Positions 1 through 13,209 of a stretch of DNA of 64,000 bases are shown here, one piece after another. Source of the DNA: Panorpa germanica (lineage: Eukaryota > Arthropoda > Insecta > Mecoptera > Panorpidae). The DNA is taken from positions 20,656,759-20,720,758 of the forward strand of contig OY783204.1 of the NCBI GenBank assembly GCA_963678705.1, in the 5' to 3' direction. How positions within the stretch are numbered: position 1 is the stretch's first letter; each line of letters opens with the position of its first letter. A model generated the notes under the pieces. It was not told the origin of the DNA. It ran no database searches and was given only the letters and a program-made list of their open reading frames with translations. Position numbers and translations under genes: made by a program.

Positions 1-3000
1 CTGTGTACTTATATCTAAATGAAGGCATTTTAAAATTCAAAACCGAATTTCTTGCTAGCGATTTATACAGAGTTTTAGGTCTTTATAAATTGCGTAAAAA
101 CAACGCTCGAATTACCGCTGTATTATTTGATGAGATTAATGGATCTCTGTACTTTGATCTGCCCACCTACAAAAAGAAAATTCCTTTCGAATGGTCTTAC
201 AAAATCAAAGAAGATGACACCATTGAAGTAAAATGGAATTTGAACTACAACATAGTTTTAATAAATTACAGAAATGTAAATGGTAAATTATTCGCATCTT
301 TTGAGAAACAGTACTCTAACGCGGGTGAGTTAGTGAAATCGCTCGAATTATTAATTAATGCTGAATATAGTAAAGATATGACTCAAGTAGAGTTCCAATG
401 TCTGATGAATTCGAAAACAGGAAAATTGAAACTAGGAGTAGATCATGCTCTGGGAATTATAACTGGAGATTTAAGCCAATGGAATGAGTTTGCTGGATTA
501 TCCAAACCGAAACGATCAGCAGTAAGAAAATTTGTTATAAAATACAAAGGAAATGATTTACTAGTAGCAGCAACTATGGAAGACCCAGCAGTAACTTATA
601 AAGCAGCTATTTCACACAATGAAACTGATATTGAAATTGTTGTTCTTTATAATACTGCAATAACCTTAAACGCAAAGAAAAATTATGAAAATATACATTT
701 CGAAATTTTAGGTTACTTAGATATTTTACTTGAAATTGGTGAAAGTAATGGAAAACTGTCGCTAGACTATGATAAGAAAGTTAGCAGTTTGTCTTATGAG
801 AAAGACAAAAACCAGTTGTCTCTGAAATTAAAGTCTCCGTATTTACCGTCTGGTCAGGCTTCAGGAAAATTGGATTTCGAAGTAACTGAATCGAAAATCG
901 TGTTGATTGGAACATGCAATTACAACAACGAAGAGCACGGAATCGAAGTGAAATTGATTGATTCAGAAACAGAAAGTTTAGACAAGCTATTATCTTTCAG
1001 AATAACTTCTTCGTCAGAAGACATTATCTTTACAAGTGCATCCTTCACAATAGAGAGTGATAAGAACTACCGCGTAGTCGTAACCTTGAAGACAAAGAAT
1101 AAAGATTTCGAAATGAGAGCTAAAAGAAATTTAATCCCATCGTTCGTAACAGAACTTATCATAAAAAGTAACTTATTAGAATATAAAGAACTTATAATTG
1201 ATTTTGGTACTGAGGAGAAATACGCAATCTATGGAAGAGTTCAACTTGGAGAAGAATCATTGAATCGCTTTTTCAAATTTAGAGCAAACTTTGATGAGGA
1301 GACGTTAGAAGCTAAATTGTCTTTGTTTACTCCAACAGTTGATATATTGCAAGAACTATTGTTTTCCGGGAGAATTAATACAGAATGGGATTCATACTAT
1401 GGAGAAGCTGCACTGCAGACGAAATCATTCAGAGGAACAAGTAAGAACCATATTACTTTCAACTTAACTCTTGGACATGAACTGAAGAGCGCTTTCGTTG
1501 CTAGTAAGTCATGGGAGAAAAGAGATTTCAAAATTAACTTATATATTCCACTAAAGCTGTCAAATCATTTTGAACCATCTCTAAATATTGGAGCGGGTGA
1601 CATATTATATGTTGACATACATGCAAGTTATATTAATGAAAAGGACAGATTCCTCATTAACGCAGGGTTAGAAGTGTGGATAAAAATATGTGCAGGATCT
1701 TTCGAAATCAAACACGGCACTGTTCCATCACTCGAAATTAATATTGCAACACCTTTCAATGCTTTTGAAACTTTTGCAATAGTGTTGAGACCACACAGCG
1801 GCGTATTAGACGGAGAGTTTGTCGTGAATTACATAGAATTAAACAGCGAGAGAATTGAATTGCGATACTCACTGTTGGTTAATTCCAACGAAATGGCCAC
1901 TGCAATGTTCATAACGACACCTTTTGATGGCTTCTCCGAATTTGGATTTGAATTGGAGTATCGTAACGAGGAAAGAAAAGTTGTGAAAGCCAAGCTGCGG
2001 TATCCAGGTGTGGTGGATTTCGTAGGTGTCGATTTGAACTATATGATTCAAGGAGTTCAAGATTCTGATATATTCTTCAAAATGAACACTCCATTTATCC
2101 CAGGATTTGAGAACGTGAAACTGGTTCTGGGAAGCAAACTAGATGATCTGGAGGACAGTTACAAGGGAATGTTGGCGGGGCAAATAAATGATAAGGTAAT
2201 TGGCGGTGAATTAGAGGGACAGATTCTAAAAGATGCGGCAAAAATTCTTTTTGTTGTAAAATACATGACCAACGAATTTAGAGTTAATCTACTTGCTCAA
2301 ACTGAAGAGAGTAAAAGAATTGAAGTAAAGATTGATATCGACACTCCTTTCGAATATCCAAAAGCAATAGAATTGTATTTTCTGTCTTCAAAGGATGTTA
2401 AAGAAGGTTTGAGAATTAGAACGAATGTTAACGCTGAAGTTCTGGTTGCTATTGAAATCTACGTGGATCCAAATGAAGTTACTCATTTAAGAGCTGTAAA
2501 TCCTTGGAGGTCTGTGGCTTCTGAAAATAAGTTTATATATAATTCTTATAACAATATAGATATTTATGCAAATTTGTGTTGGGATTTGAAGAACAAAAAT
2601 CAGAATCAAATAGGTGCACTGCTGGCATTAAAAGATGAACGTTTATCAACTGGAGTTATTCTACCAGCAAGGGACGTATCTTTACGAGTAGGTTTCGTTA
2701 GATACGATCGTCATGAAAATATTGTCATAGATAGAAACTATTACGCGTATTTCTCCTGGAATGGTAATAATACGATTGGTGTCAACCTTAATGAGACATC
2801 TACAGACCATGCTATGACAAAAGTATTAGAAATCCAAAACGGTGTTAGAATGGTAAGATTTTACCATGACAACAAGGGTTATATGGAAGATACATATTAT
2901 AACAAGGAAGATACACTTGGATATCAATGGGATGCATTGCGTAATCACGAAAAGAAACTTGAATTTAGTTCACATAACTCTCGTAAAGGAGGTATATGCA

Positions 3001-6000
3001 AATTTTCTTACACTCCATTGAAGCATGACATCATCTTACGTAAAACTGACGATAAAGAACTAAAATTCGAATTGGAATATAGCGACAATCCTAGAGATTT
3101 GGTGATATTGTCAGTCTTAGAAGATAAAACGTCTGATTCAGTTTTTAACAAACGCGTACAGTTAACGCATGCAGCTAGTGACATCCACTACGATCTTACT
3201 GTCAATGTGACCAGTGACGACTCTGTCGGAGAAGCTATATTTGATTTAAATCACTTTGATCAAGTAACGCAGCAGTTTAGGAATATACACATCAACTGGA
3301 AAGTAGGATTTGAGACCCCATTTATTGAGGGTTCGATTACAACAAATGAGAACAGACTCTTTGGGTCGGTGTCATCATGGACTAAGAGAGAACAACAGGG
3401 AATCACTTTGAAATCCTCAATGAACTTCAGAGGACCATTCCAGTTAGATGTTAGTGTGAATCCAATTAGAACCGAACCATCGATTAATATTAAGTTTGAC
3501 TATGGTCATGACAGAAGCTACATCCTGTATGGAGGAGTACCATCGAATAGGGAAATCTCTGCATTCATGAAACATAGATTGAATCATATTGAAACTACGG
3601 CAGCGTCATTTGCATTGAGACTAAACAATACCAAACTGTTATGGAGCAAGTTGCAATGGCAACCCGGAATGGAGAAGGAGATGAGAAATAATATTGTCAA
3701 CGAATTTGAAGAAGTGGAACACATTGCTCTAGCCATTGGGAATAGTTTCATAGACGTCGTTCCAAATAATTTGCTTGAAGTGTTGATACACGATGCTACA
3801 ACCATTTATGATACCATGAGAACTTACACCGTAAACGAAGCTGCATCAATTTGTGATATGGATAGGATATCGTGGAAGAACATTACTGAGGAAATGATTT
3901 CAAACAATCATTTCTACATAGACGATATCATTAATTTTGGACAGAGATCTGTGTAAGTATTCAATTATTTAATAAATTGCTAAGTCTATTAACAAAATTA
4001 TTATTATTTTTAAATTTTACAGAAATTACATCAAGGCGGAGTTCCCAGTACCATATCAGAAGGCCATTGACATTTTTGAATCAACTATTGCGTCACTTAA
4101 AACAATTTACAAATCATCAGTAAAAGTTTCCTTCCAATTTATAGGTTATCTAAAACCTAAAGTAAGTCATTTCTACCAGACGATTAAACATCATTTCATA
4201 GACCTCTATTACACTATCAAGGGATTTAAACATCAATGGAAGATGCAACTGAAAACGGTGTTAACTAATACCAAGGTCACTCTTCGTGATATGGAGAAAA
4301 ATCTGAATACACAAATAGAGAACTTTGAGCAGTATATAGTGCAAATGAAGATTAAAGCACTTAAGCTTATAGATCTCATAGCTGAGGACTTTACGGATTA
4401 TATGGAAATGTTCAATGAAATAGATCGGCTGATTAAGAAGGAAGTCACAAGTATGTGCTTTGCTTTAATTTCAATTTATTATTTTAATGATTCGTAGTTT
4501 ATTTGGAGGGTAATATTTCTTGTACTTTTAGGAATTATTGAAGATGTTGAAGCTTACTTCCTCACCGTAAAGGAATATAAACTTGCGGTATCTGCTTTTT
4601 ACGACTTTAGTATCTGGGCTGAAACTATTCTCTCCAGAAGCTATATCTTTGTAGAAGATGTCTTGAAATATGTGGAAGTTCTCAGTGGTATTGTTACGGA
4701 AGACTTCCAGGTAAAATTTCTTTTTCTTCAGTTAATGAATAAGTTTAATAAATAAATTTTTTATAAATAATGGAAATATTTTAGCGCATTTTGAATGAAT
4801 ACAAAGATTACTATGAAGCAGCTGTTGGATTCATTAACGGAGAATATGAAAAATTCAATTCCTTACCAGAAGTTAAAACCTTCATCAAAGAAACAAACCG
4901 CGTGTATCAAAAGGTAATACCAAATTATGCGACTGTATTATAACATTTATTTGATTATGTAAATTGTATTAATATATATTATATATATTTATATTTCAGA
5001 TAATTTGGGCTTGGTCATATTACGACATTCCTGGAAGAATTCAAACAATTCTTCTCGACCTGTTGCACTTGGATGATATTTTGGAAAAGAGTATTAACTT
5101 CATTGATCAAGAACTTTGGACAGATGTACCATCAGATCCTTATGAATCGTTTAACACGCGTGGAAGAGATTTTGTTTTCAAACCTCAACAAGGTCTTATA
5201 GAATTCCAACAAAATTTACCAGTAGAATGGATCGGTTTTGATCAACCTCCAAAATGGGAGCAACTGGAACTTTATCAAAAGCAAAAGAAATTGGCTGAGA
5301 AAGTCAAAGATTTTAGATTTGATTCGTATGTATTTATTTTAATTAATTTGAATTACATTAGCTTATAAGTTTTTGTTATATTTATGGAATTTATTAATAG
5401 GTATACCCAATGGGTTTCTTCCTTGTTAAATGGGGATCTGTCAGCACCACCTGCTTACGCAATGCTGGTCGGTTCTCGCCATTTCCGGACATTTGATGGT
5501 AGACATTTCACATTTATGGGTGATTGCAGCTACGTACTATCTTTCCACGATTCTTTCTCAGTCGTAGTTAACTACCACTTGAAAGATAAACAGGTAATCT
5601 TCATGAACGCATTCTAATATTGGATATCTATTAAATATCCCACTTAAAACTTTATTGTATTTCCAGTCATCAAAGAAATCGCTGAGTATATTCACAGAAA
5701 ATGACGAAATTGAGATTTTCCCCAATTCGTCAGTGACTTTAAATAGCGTAGAACAGAACCTCCCAATAACTCTAGACAAGGACACTTTCATAACAAGAGA
5801 ACAAAACAGTGTCGTTTTAAGGAACGGACAGAAAACTAAGATAGTCTGGAACATCAAGAACGATATAATAGTCATTGAATTGAAGGAATGGAGGAAGGGG
5901 ACAACTGGAGGGCTCTTTGGAAACTCAGACAGTGAAGAATACAATGAGTATACTCTTAATAATGGAATGATGGTTGATAAATTAGAAGATTTTACAAAGA

Positions 6001-9000
6001 GTTGGATGGTAAGGGGTATGCGCAGTGAAATTTGCTCTGGTGAAAATTTTGCGTACAAAGTAGAAGCTAAAAGAAGCAAAGATATTAGGAATTTGTTCAA
6101 GACATGGACCCCTGCTTATTGTAGTAAGGTTCTAGAAGAAGTTGAGTCTTCGTTGGCTCCTTGTTTTGGAGTTATTGATCCGGAACCCTTTTTAGCTACT
6201 TGCAAAGATGATATCGTTAATAATGACCAACTTGATGGATGCAAATCTGTTATTGCCTATCAGCAAATGTGCCTTCTGAAGGGAATCAAAGTCAATGCGC
6301 CAGTTATTTGCAGTAAGTCCCTAAACAATTAAATTTTATCAAATCAACGTATTTTATCCATCTCTAAACATTTCAACGTTTTCAGTTAAGTGCAAAACTA
6401 AACCAGAAGATGCTCAATTAATTAAAGAAAGAAAATTGGAGGCCGATGTCGTATTTATCGTTGAAGAAGTGGATAATATTAAAGTAAGGAAAAGTTCAAA
6501 ATATCTTAATAGTCTCATATTTCATGAATTTCATCTAACATGCTTAATTACGCAGCTGACAAATTTATCCGTTCTGATACCGGCGTTGGAAGAATCTTTG
6601 CTATCTCTAGGAGTTGGTAAAACGGAAGCTAATCGCTACGCAGTGGTAGGATGGGGTGGCAAAAATGATCTACCACCAAATTCAAGGACTGTTAAAGGAT
6701 CTGTTTGGAACAATGCTGAGAACGCTGTTTTTGCATTTGATGGGTCCGTTTTAACCCACTAAACATTTTACTACAGAGTACTTTGTCAAATTGTGTAGTT
6801 TAATAACTAAGTTTTTGTGATTATTATAGAATGGACTACTGGACACCCTACGATTCCGATAAAAGACCTGTCATGACTGCGCTGAAGTACGCCACGTATC
6901 TTAACTTCCGACCAAGAGCGAATAAAGTATTTGTTTTGGTGCAGCATAAACAATGCCAACATAACATCGAATACGAAGATATTCTTGGTAAGAATTGGAA
7001 ACATATTTTGGAGTTTGTGAACCATGTTTTAGATTATGTTCGAACGCATCTTACACTTAAATGTAAACTTAGGCTGAAAATATTAATCATAGACTGTAAA
7101 ATGTACTATCACGTGACTCTCAATATGTTACGATATTAGATTTAGACAGCTTTAGAACCCCTAATTTAGTCAGAACGAGCATGTACTTTTTTCAAACTGC
7201 ATACTAGTATGTACACAACATCGCTTCCTAATAAGTTTATGGTTTTCATGCTCATAATCAATTTAAAAACCAAACACAGAAAATATAACTCTGGTCCAGT
7301 GATTCAAGCAGATTTAGCGTGCAGTTAGCGTGAAGCATCAATGCTCTCGCCCACTGTGTCATCCTTAAAGTATCATTTTATTTAATTTAAATTGTTTAGC
7401 ATATGGCAATACCAATTTTAATTATTTCACATACAATTTTGTCGAACTGCCAAAATTTATATTACTAACGATGCATACGTATCAACTAAATTAACTAAAC
7501 TTAAATTAAAACACAATTGTGAAAAGGAATGCTTAAACGAAAATGTGAAATCTAGATTACAATATTAAATAAAAACAGTAAATTTAATATCAAAACAGTG
7601 AGTGGGAACGAGTCTTAAAGGTTTTAATATTTTAAATTATCAACAATTAAAACACAAATCATCGAAGTCGCAGTAGGTTCCTAAATAACGCACTTATTAG
7701 CATCGCCGAATCAACACATGCGTGTTCGTGTACGAATGGCAAAAGCGAATGTACGAACACAAGTTCACACGGAAAATATTCGTGCTTTTAAAGCAAACAT
7801 TCAGTATGCGTACACCAGGTCTGGTATCAACCCAGTAAACATTTTGGAATCATTTTGCCATTATATTGAAGATGCGTATAATTTTTTTGTCATGAAAAAG
7901 TTCATTTACAGTTCTGAAATATGCAATGTCTATTTTATCGGCTACAAATAGCGAAACCACTCCACCGGTCGGTACACAAATGAAGATAAAGTTGATGCGA
8001 ACTATAATTGAAGTGCAATAGTGATAGAAACGTCACTTCACCAAATTGTTTACTGGGAAAAAATAAAACTTATTTTTCTTACCAAATATTTTGCAGGACT
8101 CTTAGGCGATCTAGATATAACCCTACATTTGTTGGAATCTGACACAGTGTTGCTAAATTCAGATGAGTTGAAACCTACAAAGGTGTTTGGCGTGGACCGC
8201 AAAGGTGCTTACACCGCTAGAAATGGAGAAGGCTATCGTCCAAGTGCGTCGCTGATGAATAAGGTGGGTGATATTACTATATAATTTTGTAAATACGAGT
8301 ATGCAAGATATGCTGAAGCATAGAATCAAAACCTATACAAATATTTATAACATACTTATCATATATTTGTAAAAATATTTTTTCTATGACTTGGGTTTAA
8401 TGTTTATCAATACATTACTGTATTGAAAGAAATAAAAGTTCATATTATTTCTGTCCATGACGTCGTTCATGCAATGATCATAAAGAGAGGACAGCCGTAC
8501 GGTTTATACTTCCCAGCTGGATAGGAAATATTGAACTGGGCGTTTAATTGGGCGTAATGGATTTATCATTTAAAAATGCACGGAATCTGAGTTGATAGTT
8601 ATTCTCCCCTTCCAGATAAGTCTCCCCGACGATCAGTGCACCCCCGCTGCTCTGGAAACCAACGGGACATTATTCAACCTAGACCATCTAATAACTTCAA
8701 ACGCTGATGCCTCCGTATCGACGAATGACAAATTCCTGGATGTCTGGTCCAGACGTGTGGCAGCTGCTATAGATGTATCTCAACCTCTAGAACAGTGCGA
8801 ATGTGCTGAAGCCCCAGGAGGTGGAGGTACTTGGCGATGTGGAAAATTCTACGCGAATTTCAGCGATGAGGTAATATTCTAGACAAACGTTTCTGAAATA
8901 TTTTAGTTACTGCAATATTTTTAAGGTTATATCGATTGCTTTATTGAAAGAATGTTAAATGTTAAACAACATGTACTTGCTAAACACAAATTTACCTTTT

Positions 9001-10175
9001 ACGTAATTTTCTTAAATTTTAAATAAAACTTCTTTTACCTATTTCATTGCTATTAGAAACATAAAATTGATTTTCTTGAATTAATAGAATCATAACATTA
9101 TATCATTTTTGTATTATTAAAATTATATGACCATTTATTCGTATAAGGCCTTTCGTATCTTTAGAATAAAAAAAAGTTTAAGGATAAAAAGGCTTATGTC
9201 CTCATTTTTTAGTGGTCGATTTTTCAATTGTTGATTGATATTGATGTTAATAAATGTGTATTGGCGTGTCTATTTTATTAAATATCTAAATGTTGACGGA
9301 GATATAGCAATTAAAAGTTTGAATTGTAGTTTTAGCGCTAGAAATGGTCGGCCATATTTGTATGATGTGAAATGCATTTTAACGTCAGTTATTTGTTGAG
9401 TAGGTCAGTGCTGTGGTAATGATCTGTAGCTGTTGGTAGTTGAAATATCAAGTAAAAGAATAATAAGTTTTTATTTTATTTAACCCTGTTACGGCAGACA
9501 TAATATTAAAATTTTATTGTTCCTCGAAATAGCTGTAAATAATATTTGATATTTTGATATACGAGATACGTATAATTACATATAGCAGATATTTATGAGC
9601 TTTAAGGTTGGCAACCTGTAAACTTGTCAGGTTCTGTCATGTATATGCCACCTCTTTTACGCTATGTTGTATAAAAGAGATAGCAACTTAGCAGACGTGT
9701 GGTCACATGTCTTTGAATATTCTACAACGTTGAATCCCTTTAATAATTAAAGAGACAAAATGACTTTAATTGGTAATATCTCTTAACATATAAGGAGTTA
9801 TTAAAAAATAATTTGACATTTGAGGTTCTAGTAACCTCAATAGTAATAAATATATAGTACAGTTTTATATAAATTAAGACATAGAACACTAGCCATTATA
9901 CAATCTTACAACTGTCTGGCAATTGTCAACCACTGTGAAATGAAGTTACCAAATGACGCATAGTCCATCCGACTTGAGCGAAAAATTCGACAGAGTTAAA
10001 CTTTTGTTTAATTATTCAATCGTTGATCCAGTCCATTGAATCAGAGATTCTGAAGTTTTGATGTTGCTAATTGATGTATTTCTAATTTCAGGATGAATCA
10101 AGTCCCCTAGAGTTCGACTATGGAACACAAAGTCAAGCGACTTCAGTAGAATACAGTGATGAGACATTTATTTAA
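1..10175 (+). CDS. Large lipid transfer protein (Apoltp/apolipophorin type), C-terminal part, 5'-truncated by the window
   Basis: Thirteen exons join in frame: 1-3952, 4023-4450, 4532-4710, 4785-4913, 5000-5325, 5401-5593, 5667-6312, 6386-6483, 6556-6743, 6830-6987, 8097-8263, 8616-8870 and 10092-10175 (TAA), giving 2266 residues here. All introns are GT-AG; the exon 9 donor (GG/GTCCGT) is the weakest. The first 1316 residues are repetitive, beta-rich and lipoprotein-like. Residues about 1330-1670 are helical. A vWF type D domain covers about 1680-1850 (FDGRHFTFMGDCSYVLSFHD, later GLFGNSDSEEYN, where the usual GLCGN Cys is Phe). A Cys-rich segment follows, then a vWA-like fold (DVVFIVEE, YAVVGWGG, VFVLVQHKQC) and a Cys-containing tail ending SDETFI. 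Proteins of this family circulate in hemolymph and move lipid between tissues. The long region after vWF-D favours the lipid transfer particle apoprotein over apolipophorin-I/II, but that assignment is inferred. A poly(A) signal AATAAA lies about 20 bp past the stop. Introns 10 and 12 contain MITEs. Confidence 0.85.
7240..7420. repeat. Repeat shared in inverse orientation with 40640-40740
   Basis: The segment GCATCAATGCTCTCGCCCAC near 7335 recurs as its reverse complement near 40700. The flanks (TTTAATTTAAATTGTTTA versus AACTAAATAAAAAATTGA) also correspond loosely. Only the core is certain. It lies in intron 10 of the lipid transfer gene and no transposon class can be assigned. Confidence 0.5.
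7826..8064 (+). mobile_element. Family D MITE (CCCAGTAAAC... ends) in intron 10 of the lipid transfer gene
   Basis: The left end CCCAGTAAACATTTTGG and right end AATTGTTTACTGGG form imperfect inverted ends. The interior (GAAGATGCG, GTCATGAAA, a TGATAGAAACGTCAC block) matches copies near 23562-23818, 31095-31330 and 50109-50814. The right end lies about 30 bp upstream of the exon 11 acceptor, so the element supplies the branch-point neighbourhood of that intron. No coding capacity. Confidence 0.75.
9189..9897 (+). mobile_element. Family A MITE, diverged copy, in intron 12 of the lipid transfer gene
   Basis: Carries the family A interior: CTCATTTTTTAGTGGTCGAT, TGACGGAGATATAGCAATTA, GCGCTAGAAATGGTCGGCC, then the TTTAATAATTAAAGAGACAA region and the AATATATAGTACA block. 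Both ends are eroded (AAGGCTTATGTCC at the left, AACACTAGCCATT at the right), so it is older than most copies in the window. About 709 bp. Confidence 0.85.
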
Positions 10176-10569
10176 ATAATTACAAACAGTGACGTAATAA
10201 ATGTAGACTATATATCAGGCGCATTACATTTGTTTCTTTGTTACACGTCAGGAAATTTCCACATAATCAAAGAAACAAACCTATTGCGTAACTTCACAAT
10301 GAATACACAAAATAATGAAGAACAAAAAATGAAAACTATAGACACCAGTTATAACTATTAGAACTAAGAAATTACATTTTTATGACAAATTTTAAACAAT
10401 CAATCGAATTAGCATATACTTTAAGATAGCAGGATGACTGTAATATGTAAATCAACACAGTTACGTATATTTTACATAAAAACTATTATAACTTTTATAA
10501 AAGATTACACAACAAAGTAATATTTTCGTTTCGTGTTTAGCTTTGAATTAAGGACAACACTAAGGCTCC

Positions 10570-10797
10570 TATTTTGTAACTGCTTACCTGACGTCTGTTA
10601 ACTCCTGACGATTTTTCAAAGGCCTATATTTTCTAAATTATTCTTTGTAAGTTTACACAAAACTATCAGGAGACCTTAAATAAAGAGCAAAATGGATCCC
10701 TTATCTTGAAACTGGCATAAGTAGCCTAATTTGTAAATTATAGGGCTTTGAAAAATCGTCAGGAGTTAACAGACGTCAGGTAAGCAGTTACAAAATA
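10570..10797. mobile_element. Foldback MITE with about 50-bp inverted repeats
   Basis: TATTTTGTAACTGCTTACCT at 10570 is mirrored by the reverse complement ending at 10797. The arms continue through the TGACGTCTGTTAACTCCTGA core and ATTTTTCAAAG for about 50 bp with almost no mismatch. The loop is about 125 bp of AT-rich DNA without an ORF. It lies about 400 bp 3' of the lipid transfer gene. Near-identical arms suggest a young insertion. Confidence 0.85.
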
Positions 10798-10844
10798 GAC
10801 CACTTAGTTTCCTTCTTTATTAATATGTAGTGTAAGGCCCTTAT

Positions 10845-11008
10845 TTTATAACATTCTCTCTGACGTATGCGTCGTGAATTTCACTAGTGTGATATTCATT
10901 TGTTTTGTTAATATTGGCAAATAGAACTGTTCTAAAAATGCAACTTATTAACAAACAAATAAATATCGGATTAGTCCAACTCATGACGCCTGGCGTCAGA
11001 GAAATAAC
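10845..11008. mobile_element. Foldback MITE, family Q
   Basis: The left arm (CTCTCTGACGTATGCGTCG, TTTCACTAGTGTGATATTCA, TTTGTTAATATTGG) is mirrored by a right arm ending GGCGTCAGAGAAATA. A second copy starts near 28712 and is split by a family A insertion. No coding capacity. Confidence 0.75.
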
Positions 11009-13209
11009 GCGAACAAGTCTATCTTAAAGTATATCCTACTTCCGCTATGCGAATTTACTGTATTAATATGCAATGTGGTTGTTCATATGATAACTATATT
11101 AAAATATTTATTACCAATTTTTGTATAAATAAAGTATAATTTTATTACATTAATATTAATATTATGTTACAACAAATAATAGGTTAAATACATTTTTTAT
11201 TTAAATAAAAGTTTAATAAATCAACTGTTATTTTATTTAAGACCAATTGTTCAATAGTTAGTTAACTGAAGGTTTTTATAAACCGTAGTTTAGATTTCTG
11301 TTTCTCAACTCTAATTTTTGTTGCAGTCGAATATAACTGACCGACTGTATATTCAAAATTTTTAAGCCTGAAGAGCAGGCAACCCTAATTACACTTTGCT
11401 TAAAATCAAGTATGCAGTTATGCAAATTAAGAATATTTTTCTCTAAAAGTTAAATTTACATAATTTTCACATTTTTTGATGGGGTTATGTCTGGCATACA
11501 TTGCATTAATATAAATAACTTAAATTGATGAAATCTTTATCTCAATTTCAAATATCTTCGCTTTTGTGGGTTTTACTTTATTCTCAATTCTTTTAAATTG
11601 ATGGACCCTTTTTCTAAAACATTATTACTTATATTTTTTAAATTTTCATATAGGTTTAAGTCTGCTACATGTTTAATTGTTAAACTATTCAATTAAGTTT
11701 AAAATATTTACGCATTTCTAGATTTTAGGGAACTTTTTTTAAATTCATGGATCTTTTTTTCCAAAACTGAAATTTTTATTTTTCTTCAAAATTCTTTTTG
11801 GTTCTTAACGTAGTTTTTTATGCTAATTTTAATAAAAAAAATCATTTTTAAAAATCAATTACGGTTCAAGTATTATATGCTGATATCTCGTAAACCAAAA
11901 CACTTATCTAAAAACTAAATTTAGATTTCAAAACCGTTATAATATTAAGATTAATTTTTTTCCATTTTTATGAAAAGTTAGCCTTCTTACTTTTCTTTAA
12001 AATGGACCAAAATAGATTCTTATTTTTATAATGGTAATTAACATAATTTTGAATGCGTGTTTTGAATGCGAATAAGTGTTTTGGTTTACGAGATATCAGC
12101 ATATTAAAGTCGAAATATAATAGGTTTTAAAAAAATATTTTTCTTTTTGAAATTAGCAGAAAAAGCTACGTTAGAAAACAATACTCATTTTAAAATATGT
12201 AACAGTAGAATATGTTTAAGAAAATGTCCATGAATTTATAAAAGATCTCGCACATGGCAGAAAATCATACATTTTTAAAATGTAATGACACAGTTCTTTA
12301 TTTTAAAGCATAAGGAATATAACTGCATCAAGAAATATGAAAGAAATTTGAATATTTTTTTTAGAAAAAATGTCCATATAGTCATAAGCCAGAGAAACGT
12401 ACAAAATTAAATTGAAATGAAGCAATTCGTTATTTTTTACACATTATGTAAATCGATGTGTTATAGTATTAGCGTGAGGACCAGGCGCTTTGAAACGTAT
12501 AATTTTTAAGAAGTTTTTTAAATTCATAAACCTTCTCTTCTAATTATTTTATTTGTTAATATCTCCTATAATACTGCGCCTTATTAAAAACTATTGGACA
12601 TTTGAGGTCCTATTAGACTACACTATCAATATTCAGATCAGCTTCAGACCCCGTACTATTCTAATAAAAACTAGAGAGTATTGTTGATATTTGGATACTT
12701 TTAGAATAACCTTTTTGATAAAGGTTTTTATATATCTAAAAAATAAATAGTACAGTAGTAAATCATTAAAGAAAAGTTGCGACCAAATTGTCCGGTCGTC
12801 TAAACGTACACATTTGTGCTATTATTTGAAGCAAGTTTTTAAGAAGAGAGCCAACAAATGACTTCCAAATACTTATACATACAATTAAATAAATTTATGT
12901 CAATATTTAATATAATTAATAATTACCATTTTTCTACACAAATTATCTAAAACAAATAAGTATGTATTCACGAAAAATAACGCAGAAGCTATTTGTTAAA
13001 AATTTGTTACTGCGCATGCGTACTAAATTGATTTACGAATGGTGCCGGTACTCCAGCGTGCTAAACTATTTTGTTTATCTATAAAACCTGATGAATTTTA
13101 ATTGTATAATTTTGTGCATAACTGTGTAAAAGAAATTTGATTCTACATATGTTAGTGTTGCATTCGCAGAGGCAAAACGGTGCAGAACTGTGATACATAA
13201 TTCAAAACA
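11009..13209. other. Gene-free AT-rich stretch between convergent genes
   Basis: No ORF or exon is supported here. It contains the left member of a distant inverted pair (11343-11495), an internal inverted repeat (about 11878-11915 against 12063-12100, sharing TGCTGATATCTCGTAAACCA) and a diverged monomer (about 12226-12420) of the tandem array found at 14362-15060. Confidence 0.6.
11343..11495 (+). repeat. Left member of a distant inverted repeat (partner 16600-16735)
   Basis: TTTTTAAGCCTGAAGAGCAG (about 11358) and the following GCAACCCTAATTAC recur inverted at 16690-16726. Homology continues through a TTTTCTCTAAAAGTTAAATT stretch and the TGATGGGGTTATG segment. The two lie about 5.2 kb apart and bracket the last three exons of the CAP gene. 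They may be the ends of one element or two insertions in opposite orientation. Confidence 0.7.
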
